Origin: Siphonodentalium dalli
Lineage: Eukaryota; Mollusca; Scaphopoda; Gadilida; Siphonodentaliidae
Assembly: GCA_032622095.1 (NCBI GenBank)
Contig: CP136062.1
Span: forward strand, 8,149,710-8,213,709
DNA length: 64,000 nt
Reading direction: 5' to 3'
Numbering within the stretch: the first letter of the stretch is position 1; each line of letters begins with the position of its first letter. Positions 54,401-64,000 of this stretch are shown one piece after another. The notes below the pieces were generated by a model. It saw only the letters and a list, made by a program, of their open reading frames with translations. It had not been told where the DNA came from and made no database searches. Both the position numbers and the translations under genes were made by a program.

Positions 54401-54999
54401 GCGGACGGGTAATCACTCAGATGACATTATCGATTGTGATATAGTTATCTCTCGATTACAGTTAACTCTATTACATAGACGTTAATGACTATAGTGTTGC
54501 GAAGACGCTCTGAATTAATTAATATGCGGTCTTTCCGCCGCCATTAAAACTAACAAATTCTGAATCCGAAACTGAAAGAACTATCCAATAAATGCGATAT
54601 AACAGAGTTATGGTACATTAATATGCTTTACACACTTTTGATATACATGTCGATTACTATATAATCCGACATGCCAAATTTCGTGACCGTTGAACAGGAT
54701 GTGGGCGTCCTGGGGAGGGATTATGATTAGCCCTAAAATATGTCCCTACCGAATACAAATGAACTGATTGGCTGGGTGAATGTTGACTCAGTTGGACAGG
54801 ACCATGATGCATTAGACAGTAATAAATCATCATGACATAGACCTTTGGAATATATTTCTTAATTTAGAAATGTCAATGCAAGTCCACCATCGGATCACAA
54901 AGCAGCAATATGCATTCCATGAAGAGAAACACACATATTCTCACATGGATGGGATGGGATGGGATACCATGGAAGTATATCTGATTCCATGGAATCTGA

Positions 55000-56300
55000 C
55001 CTCTAGTTATTATTATTATTATACTACAGTATTTTTCAACGCCCAAATCTCTGAATGTATTAGTACTAGAAAACTCAAGTTTGGTAAGTATGTTGGGGTA
55101 AGTTGGTTCTATGCATTTGGCTCATAACGGATATTGTCCGCATTTACCCCGTGGAGTTATCTCCCTTTATATGAAAAAATGTCATTTTATTATCTCGGAA
55201 ATTATAAGGAGCAGAGCATCGAAAATTGGACCGTATGTACACCTCGGTATGCCCTACTGCACACGGGCATCAAAACTTGTGTCCGCGCTTTCCCTGAAGA
55301 GTTACCGCCCATACACAGGCGAACCTCTACTTTATTGTACTCTGTTGTTCTCCCGTATCATTCCAGATAACTGCATTTGGTTTTCATAGCCGTAATGACC
55401 GTTCTCAGTTTAGTCCTAAAAAGAAAATTGAACAGGGTCGGCAATATATTTTTACACTGAGGTGGGGGCAAAATTTTCTGAATTTTTTTTATTGATATTC
55501 ATCTATTTAAGTATATGCATTCCCTGAACGAAAATAAACCCAAATCAAGAAGGATTTTTGAAATCCGATAAGAATTGCAAGAGTTACAGGCCCTCAAAGT
55601 TTGCAGTTTGGGCCAGGTGCTTGATAACACATCTCCTCCGAAGATGTCGAAGTTTGGATTTCATCTGATACGGCAATGTGTGCGGACTAAAGAGGGCACG
55701 CGGTGGGCCAAATTTGGCCAGTGTCGGTACAGTATTGTGGGTCTGGGGAGGGGTGGTCTGTGGTACCAATTTTTAATTCTTATCGGAATCAGATGAAACT
55801 TGGAATTTAACATCTACAACACCACCCGATTTAGAAACTGAAAGAATTTCGAAATTCCATTGAAAACTGACAAAGTTAGGGGCCCTAAATTTTTGCAATT
55901 TTGGGCCCATGTGCTTGATAACACATCTCCTCCGAAGATGTCGAACTTTGAATGTTATCTGATACGCCATTGTGTGTAGGCTGAAGAGAGCACGCGGTGT
56001 GCCAAATGTGGCCAGTGTCGGTTCAGTGTTGTGAGTCAGGGGAGGGGTGGTCCGAGGTACCAAAATTTATTTCGTCTCCGAATTATATGAAACTTGGAAT
56101 ATAACATCTATCATACACGCTAATAACAAATCTGAAAACAGATCGTAAATCCGTTAAAAACTGGCGAAGAGTTTGGAACTCAAAGTTTGAATATGGGCCC
56201 ATATTCTTTCCAATAACCAAAATGTTCTTCTTTTCCGAATCAGATGAAATTTATATTATGCAATCATAAGCTAGAGTAGCTAGATTTGGGTAGCTTAAAT
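55000..56300. repeat. Interspersed repeat family, right cluster
   Basis: Second long copy of the 48725-50720 family. It also contains an internal ~300-bp tandem duplication: AACACATCTCCTCCGAAGATG at 55625 and 55919, and GGGGAGGGGTGGTC at 55746 and 56039. The opposite-strand open frames (VPQTTPPQTHNT-like) are produced by this duplication and are not genes. Confidence 0.7.
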
Positions 56301-56524
56301 TTTTAAGCTACTTTTATAGCTAAATAAGCTACTTAAATATGTTATTTGTTGCTATTGGACAGGTAGGTACGAGACGGAACGGGATAGTTAAGCGATGTCT
56401 ATTCGTGATTGGTTCTATAACTGCACGTGACAACCTATTCAAATAATGGCGGACTTTCCACGAGTCGAGATGTCATCCAGCTGAAAGTAAAATGAATAAA
56501 TTTTGAAATGTTTAATATTATAAC

Positions 56525-59500
56525 TAAACTCCGACACGGTCCGGCTGATTTAAACGTTTAAACAAACACTAACACGGTCCGGCTGATTTAAAGGGTTAAA
56601 CAAACTCCGACACGGTCCGACTCAGAGGCGAACTGGGACAAGAAACCGGCCGGGAAATTAATATAATACCGGCCCATCTGTGTGTGGGGGGGGGGGGGGG
56701 GCGTCCACAGTTCACCTTGGAAAATTCCAACTGCACCCCCCCCCTTGAATCAGAATCAGACCAAATACATATTTTTGCATAATTCCATTTGCACCTCTGG
56801 TCTAATATCATATATATTCATAAACCATGGTTCTATATATTCCCGGAATGAGACCATTCAGATATTTTTACCTGAAAAATTGCCTAAAATCTAACATCTA
56901 GCGGTCTAACTCCAGACAAATGCACACGGCTACGAACAAGAGACCAGGACACACCGGGCTGTTCATGGTTGCTCGGCCCGGGTGAGAACATTTTGAGAAC
57001 TATACAAGAAAATCTCGAATCCGATAAACTAGACTGGCATCAACTGAAGCGTTCCTATTTTCTTGTAAATTTCAATTGGGGGAGGGGTGCGTAAGAATTT
57101 TGTTGGGATTTACAGCTGGGAGTTGCCGTTAAAATCTGGAGATTAATGGGGTCTTTACGTGGTGTTATATGATGCCGACAAGTTCATTTAATGTCAAAAT
57201 TACGATTAGCCAATTCGGCTGGTTAAAAAACACATGTGGCGGCCCACGTCCGGAATTTTCCCGGTCTCCCGATCGGCCATGCAGGCCGCCTCTGCCCTCA
57301 TGAATTTATGTGAGAAGAGTACCATCTTATTGGATACACGGCTGGTTAAACAACACATGTGGCGCCCACGTCGGTTTCATTTGCGGCCCAAGTTGTGGTT
57401 GGGCGGCCCAAATACATATACCCCCCCCCCCCCCAAACCGTAAAAACCCCCCTCGGATTCTCGCTTGATAGAAAATCACGTGGAATCATAATTTTTCCGG
57501 CCTCCGGCCCATCGGGAAATTTCCCGGTCTCCCGATCGGCCAGTCCGCCTCTGGTCCGACTGATTTAAAGGGTTAAACAAACTCTAAAACGGTCCGGCTG
57601 ATTTAAAGGGTTAAACAAATTCGAACACGGTCCGGCTGATTGAAAGGGTTAAACAAACTCTAACACGATCCGGCAGATTTAAAGGATTAAACAAACTCCG
57701 GTCCGCTTCGGCTGATTTAAATGGTTAAACAAACTCCGACATGGTCCGGCTGGTTTAAATGGTTAAACAAACTCCGACACGGTCCGGCTGATTTAATTGG
57801 GTTAAACAAACTCCGAAACGGTCCGGTAGATTCAAATGGTTAAACAAACTCCGACACGGTCCTACTGATTTAAAGGGTTAAACAAACTCAAACACTGTCC
57901 GCCTGATTTAAAGGGTTAAACAAACTCCGACACGGTCCGACTGATTTAAAGTGATAACCAAACTCTAACACGGTCCGACAGATTTAAAGGGTTAAACAAA
58001 CTATAACACGGTCCTACTGATTTAAATGGTTAAACAAACTCCGACACGGTCCGGCTGATTTAAATGGTTAAACAAACTCGACACGATCCGGCTGATTTAA
58101 ATGGTTAAACAAACTCTAACACGGTCCTACAGATTTAAAGGGTTAAACAAACTCCGACACGGTCCGGCTGATTTAAATGGTTAAACAAACTCGACACGAT
58201 CCGGCTGATTTAAATGGTTAAACAAACTCTAACACGGTCCTACTGATTTAAAGGGTTAAACAAACTTCGACACGGTCCGGTTGATTTAAATTGTTAAACA
58301 AACTCCGACACGGTCTGGCTGATTTAAAGGGTTAAACAAACCCCGACACGACCCGGCTGATTTAAATGGGTTAATCAAACTCCGACACGGTCCGGCTGAT
58401 TTAAAGGGCTAAACAAACCCCGACAAGGTCCGGTATATTCAAAGGGTAAAACAAACTCCAACACGGTCCTACTGATTTAAAGGGTTAAACAAACTCTGAC
58501 ACTGTCCGGCTGATTTAAAGGGTTAAACAATCTCCGACAAGGTCCGGCTGATTGAATTGGTTAAACAAACTCTAACACGGCCCTACTGATTTAAAGGGTT
58601 AAACATTCTCTAACACGGTCCGGCTAATTTAAAGGGCTAAACAAACTCTAACACGGTGCTACTGATTTAAAGGGTTAACTAAACTCCGACATGGTCCTAC
58701 TGATTTAAAGGGTTAAACAAACTCCGACATGGTCCTACTGATTTAAAGGGTTAAACAAACTCCGACATGGTCCGGCTGATTTAAATGGTTAAACAAACTG
58801 CGGTCCCCTCCGGCTGATTTAAATGGGTAAACAAACCCCGACGTGGTCCGGCTGATTTAAACGGGTTAGTCAAACCCCGACACGGTCCGGCTGATTTAAA
58901 GGGATAAACAAACCCCGACATGGTCCGGCTGATTTAAATGGGTTAAACAAACTCCGACACGGTCCGACTGATTTAAATGGGTTAAACAAACTCCGACACG
59001 GTCCGGCTGATTTAAATGGGTTAAACAAACTCCGACACGGTCCGGCTGATTTAATTGGGTTAAACAAACTCCGAAACGGTCCGGTAGATTCAAATGGTTA
59101 AACAAACTCCGACACGGTCCTACTGATTTAAAGGGTTAAACAAACTCAAACACTGTCCGCCTGATTTAAAGGGTTAAACAAACTCCGACACGGTCCGACT
59201 GATTTAAAGTGATAACCAAACTCTAACACGGTCCGACAGATTTAAAGGGTTAAACAAACTCTAACACGGTCCTACTGATTTAAAGGGTTAAACAAACTCA
59301 AACAGGGTCCTACTGATTTAAAGGGTTAAACCAACTATAACACGGTCCTACTGATTTAAAGTGTTAAACAAACACTAACACGGTCCTACTGATTTAAAGG
59401 GTTAAACCAACTATAACACGGTCCTACTGATTTAAAGTGTTAAACAAACACTAACACGGTCCTACTGATTTAAATGGTTAAACAAACTCCGACACGGTCC

Positions 59501-62500
59501 GGCTGATTTAAATGGTTAAACAAACTCGACACGATCCGGCTGATTTAAATGGTTAAACAAACTCTAACACAGTCCTACTGATTTAAAGGGTTAAACAAAC
59601 TCCGACACGGTCCGGCTGATTTAAATTGTTAAACAAACTCCGACACGGTCTGGCTGATTTAAAGGGTTAAACAAACCCCGACACGACCCGGCTGATTTAA
59701 ATGGGTTAATCAAACTCCGACACGGTCCGGCTGATTTAAAGGGCTAAACAAACCCCGACAAGGTCCGGTATATTCAAAGGGTAAAACAAACTCCAACACG
59801 GTCCTACTGATTTAAAGGGTTAAACAAACTCTGACACTGTCCGGCTGATTTAAAGGGTTAAACAATCTCCGACAAGGTCCGGCTGATTGAATTGGTTAAA
59901 CAAACTCTAACACGGCCCTACTGATTTAAAGGGTTAAACATTCTCTAACACGGTCCGGCTAATTTAAAGGGTTAAACAAACTCTAACACGGTGCTACTGA
60001 TTTAAAGGGTTAACTAAACTCCGACATGGTCCTACTGATTTAAAGGGTTAAACAAACTCCGACATGGTCCTACTGATTTAAAGGGTTAAACAAACTCCGA
60101 CATGGTCCGGCTGATTTAAATGGTTAAACAAACTGCGGTCCCCTCCGGCTGATTTAAATGGGTAAACAAACCCCGACGTGGTCCGGCTGATTTAAACGGG
60201 TTAGTCAAACCCCGACACGGTCCGGCTGATTTAAAGGGATAAACAAACCCCGACATGGTCCGGCTGATTTAAATGGGTTAAACAAACTCCGACACGGTCC
60301 GACTGATTTAAATGGGTTAAACAAACTTCGACACGGTCCGGCTGATTTAAATGGGTTAAACAAACTCCGACACGGTCCGACTGATTTAAAGGGTTAAACA
60401 AACTCCGACACGGTCCGACTGATTTAAATGGGTTAAACAAACTCCGACACGGTCCGGCTGATTTAAATGGGTTAAACAAACTCCGACACGGTCCGGCTGA
60501 TTTAAATGGGTTAAACAAACCCCGACAAGGTCCGGCATATTTAGAGGGTTAAACAAACTCCGACATGGACCCAGCTGATTTAAAGGATAAGACAAAGTCC
60601 CACATATTAAAGGCTTAAACAGACTCCGATGCGGTCCTGACCGATTTAAAGGTTAAGTCGAACCCGACATGGTCCACCTGAAAAACAGGTTTAACCAAAC
60701 TCTGACACGTTTCATGGGAGTCTGGCTTTTTCACGGCCGCTGTGGCTCTTTAATGGGAGACTGGCTTTTTCACGGGAGCTGTGGCTCTTTCGGTCCGACT
60801 GATTTAATGGGTTAAACAAACTCCGACACGGTCCTACTGATTTAAAGGGTTAAACAAACTCCGACACGGTCCGGCTGATTTTTAAATGGTTAAACAAACT
60901 CTAACATGGTCCGGCTGATTTAAAGGGTTAAACAAACCCCGACACGGTCCGGCTGATTTAAATGGGTTAAACAAAAATCCGACATGGTCCGGTAGATTCA
61001 AATGGTTACAAAAACTCCGACACTGTCCTGCTGATTTAAAGGGTTAAACAAATTCCGACACGGTCAGGCTGATTTAAAGGGTTAAACAAACTCTAACATG
61101 GTCCGGCTGATTTAAAGGGTTAAACAAACTCTAACATGGTCTTACTGATTTAAAGGGTTAAACAAACCCCACTACGGTCCGGCTGATTTAAAGGTTAAAC
61201 AAACTATAACACGGTCCGGCTGATTTAAAGGGTTAAACAAACTCCGGTCCGCTCCGGCTGATTTAAATGGTTAAACAAACACCGACATGTCCGGCTGATT
61301 TAAATAGGTTAAACAAACTCCGACACGGTCCGACTGATTTAAATTTTTAAACAAACACCGACACTGTCCGGCTGATTTAAATTTTTAAACAAACCCCGGC
61401 ACGGTCCGGCTCATATTACAGGCTTAAACAAACTCCGTCGCGGTCCTGACCGATTGAAAGGTTAAGTCGAACTCCGACATGGTCCGCCTGAAAAACAGGT
61501 TTAACCAAACTCTGACACGTTTCATGGGAGTCTAGCTTTTTCACGGGAGCTGTGGCTCTTTCATGGGAGACTGGCTTTTTCACGGGAGCTGTGGCTCTTT
61601 CGTGTGAGATTTAAAGGGTTAAACACACTCCGACATGGTCCGGCTGATTTAAATGGTTAAACAAACTCCGGTCCGCTCCGGCTGATTTAAATGGGTGAAC
61701 AAACCCCGACGTGGTCCGGCTGATTTAAATGGTTAATCAAACCCCGACACGGTCCGGCTTATTTAAACGGATAAACAAACCCGACATGGTCCGGCTGATT
61801 TAAATGGTTAATCAAACCCCGACACGGTCCGGCTTATTTAAACGGATAAACAAACCCGACATGGTCTGGCTGATTTAAACGGGTTAGACAAACCTCGACA
61901 CGGTCCGGCTGATTTAAAGGGATAAACAAACACCGACATGGTCCGGCTGATTTAAATGGGTTAAACAAACTCCGACACGGTCCGACTGATTTAAATGGTT
62001 AAACAAACCCCGACACGGTCCGGCTGATTTAATTGGGTTAAACAAACTCCGACACGGTCCGGCTGATTTAAATGGGTTAAACAAACTCCGACACGGTCCG
62101 ACTGATATAAAGGGTTAAACAAACCCCGACAAGGTCCGGCTGATTTAAAGGATAAGACAAACTCCCACATATTAAAGGCTTAAACAGACTCCGATGCGGT
62201 CCTGACCGATTTAAAGGTTAAGTCGAATCCGACATGGTCCACCTGAAAAACAGGTTTAACCAAACTCGGACACGTTTCATGGGAGTCTGGCTTTTTCACG
62301 GGCGCTGTGGCTCTTTAATGGGAGACTGGCTTTTTCACGGGGGCTGTGGCTCTTTCGGTCCGACTGATTTAATGGGTAAAACAAACTCCGACACGGTCCT
62401 ACTGATTTAAAGGGTTAAACAAACTCCGACACGGTCCGGCTGATTTTTAAACGGTTAAACAAACTCTAACATGGTCCGGCTGATTTAAAGGGTTAAACAA

Positions 62501-64000
62501 ACCCCGACACGGTCCGGCTGATTTAAATGGGTTAAACAAAAATCCGACACGGTCCGGTAGATTCAAATGGTTACAGAAACTCCGACACTGTCCTACTGAT
62601 TTAAGGGGTTAAACAAACTCCGACACGGTCGGGCTGTTTTAAAGGGTTAAACAAACTCTAAATGGTCCGGCTGATTTAAAGGGTTAAACAAACTCTAACA
62701 TGGTCTTACTGATTTAAAGGGTTAAACAAACCCCACTACGGTCCGGCTGATTTAAAGGGTTAAACAAACTCTAACACGGTCCGGCTGTTTTAAAGGGTTA
62801 AACAAACTCTAATACGATCCGGCTGATTTAAATGTTTAAACAAACTCCGACATGGTCCGGCTGATTTAAATGGTTAAACAAACTCCGACACGGTCCGGCT
62901 GAGTTAAATGGGTTAAACAAACTCCGGTTCGCTCCGGCTGATTTAAAGGGTTAAACAAACTCCGACATGGTCCGGCTGATTTAAAGGGTTAAACAAACTC
63001 CGACATGGTCCGGCTGATTTAAATGGTTAAACAAAATCCGACACGGTCCGGCTGATTTAAATGGGTTAAACAAACTCCGACACGGTCCGGTAGATTCAAA
63101 TGGTTAAACAAACTCCGACACGGTCCGGCTGATTTAAAGGGTTAAACAAACGCCGACAAGGTCCGGCTGATTTAAATGGTTAAACAAACCCCGACACTGT
63201 CCGACTGATTTTAAGGGTTAACCAAACTATAACACGTTCCTACTGATTTAAAGGGCTAAACAAACCCCGACACGGTCCGACTGATTTTAAAGGTTAAACA
63301 AACACTAACACGGTCCTACTGATTTAAAGGGTTAAACAAACTCCGACATGGTCCGCCTGGTATAAATGGTTAAACAAACCCCGACACGGTCCGGCTGATT
63401 TAAACGGATAAACAAACAACGACATGGTCCTACTGATTTTAAGGGTTAAACAAACTCCGACACGGTCCGACAGATTTTAAATGTTAAACAAACACTAACA
63501 CGGTCCTACTGATTTAAAGGGTTAAACAAACTCCGACATGGTCCGCCTGGTATAAATGGTTAAACAAACCCCGACACGGTCCGGCTGATTTAAACGGATA
63601 AACAAACAACGACATGGTCCGGCTGATTTAAATGAGTTAAACAAACTCCGACACGGTCCGGCTGATTTAAATGGGTTAGACAAACCCCGACACGGTCCGG
63701 CTGATTTAAAGGGATAAACAAATCCCGACAAGGTCCGGCTGATTTAAATGGGTTAAACAAACTCCGACACGGTCCGGCTGATTTAAATTTTTAAACAAAC
63801 TCCGGCACGGTCCCGCTGATTTAAATGGGTTAAACAAACTCCGACACGGACCGACTTATTTAAATGGGTTAGACAAACCCCGACACGGTCCGGCTGATTT
63901 AAATAGGTTAAACAAACTCCGACACTGTCCGACTGATTTAAATTTTTAAACAAACACCGACACGGTCCGGTTGATTTAAATGGGTTAAACAAACTCCGAC
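56525..64000. repeat. 38/39-bp satellite array with higher-order structure
   Basis: Monomers of 38 or 39 bases read GGCTGATTTAAAGGGTTAAA then CAAACTCCGACACGGTCC, with variants (TACTGATTTAAA, TAAATGGG, CTCTAACACGG). The array holds roughly 150 or more monomers and continues past the window. A block at 57791 recurs at 59049 (1258 bases later). A non-monomer block with TTTCATGGGAGTCTGGCTTTTTC recurs at 60711, 61521 and 62276. A ~190-base block is duplicated at 63300 and 63490. Minus-strand frames such as NPFKSAGPCRSLF arise from 39-base monomers and are not genes. Confidence 0.95.
56623..57553. mobile_element. Non-autonomous hAT-type element inserted in the satellite
   Basis: It is bounded by CAGAGGCGAACTGGGAC at the left and the inverted GTCCGCCTCTG at the right; both ends share CCGGGAAATT further in. 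The satellite octamer GTCCGACT is duplicated exactly on both sides (56615-56622 and 57554-57561). An 8-bp target duplication and CAGAGGCG ends are hallmarks of hAT elements. No transposase is encoded in its 931 bases. An internal copy of the right end (CCCGGTCTCCCGATCGGCCA at 57259) suggests a nested or tandem-rearranged copy. It also contains a poly-G/poly-C repeat related to 38095. Confidence 0.85.

Noticed and set aside
55584-56063. Two similar minus frames (VPQTTPPQTHNT-like)
   Set aside because: They come from a ~300-bp tandem duplication in a non-coding interspersed repeat.
58870-63992. Minus-strand frames with NPFKSAGPCRSLF repeats
   Set aside because: These arise from 39-bp satellite monomers (13 codons). 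The frame is lost wherever a 38-bp monomer occurs.

Overview
The window reads as nuclear DNA from an invertebrate animal, most likely a mollusc or another lophotrochozoan. It is AT-rich, has spliced coding exons, and is crowded with decayed non-LTR retrotransposons, a tRNA-derived SINE, fold-back elements and two large satellite arrays. There are no bacterial operons, rRNA genes or CRISPR arrays. The lineage is inferred from the style of the SINE and of the LINE open reading frames, not from a search.

The main host gene lies on the minus strand and spans at least 7073-35386. I assembled five coding exons from splice sites and reading phase: exon 1 (35293-35386, start codon and signal anchor), exon 2 (27403-27639, hydrophilic stalk), exon 3 (13524-13846), exon 4 (11316-11423) and exon 5 (7073-7298). 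All four junctions keep the reading frame and give 329 complete codons. The product looks like a type II Golgi-type membrane protein with a DUF1647-like, glycosyltransferase-like luminal domain. Its C-terminal exons were not found and probably lie to the left of the window. A second gene, on the plus strand, ends just beyond the first: two phase-matched exons (36241-36279 and 36740-36859) encode an acidic C-terminus followed by a poly(A) signal.

Most other recognisable sequence is mobile or repetitive. From left to right: a LINE fragment (200-640, minus), a fold-back element (862-1009), a SINE with a perfect target duplication (1215-1522), a dead Crypton-like tyrosine recombinase (2172-2768), a CR1-like LINE (4085-6097), an RT scrap (7630-7992), and a 68-bp G-rich minisatellite (7990-11225) inside intron 4. 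Intron 2 holds a nearly full LINE whose ORF2 has one visible nonsense codon (17245-21180, minus) and an I/Nimb-like LINE relic (21470-23590). Intron 1 holds two LINE relics that meet head to head near 30661.

The right side (37-56 kb) has no convincing gene, but carries several diverged interspersed and tandem repeat families and a TIR-bounded element (37818-39140). From 56525 to the right edge runs a 38/39-bp satellite with higher-order structure, interrupted by a 931-bp hAT-type element with a perfect 8-bp target duplication.

The most unusual feature is the meeting of tandem repeats and splicing in the host gene. Exon 4 sits at the edge of the 68-bp minisatellite, which has captured and copied most of that exon twice. 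Separately, the splice donor of exon 1 lies at the end of a 64-bp tandem array that repeats the donor sequence four more times inside the intron.
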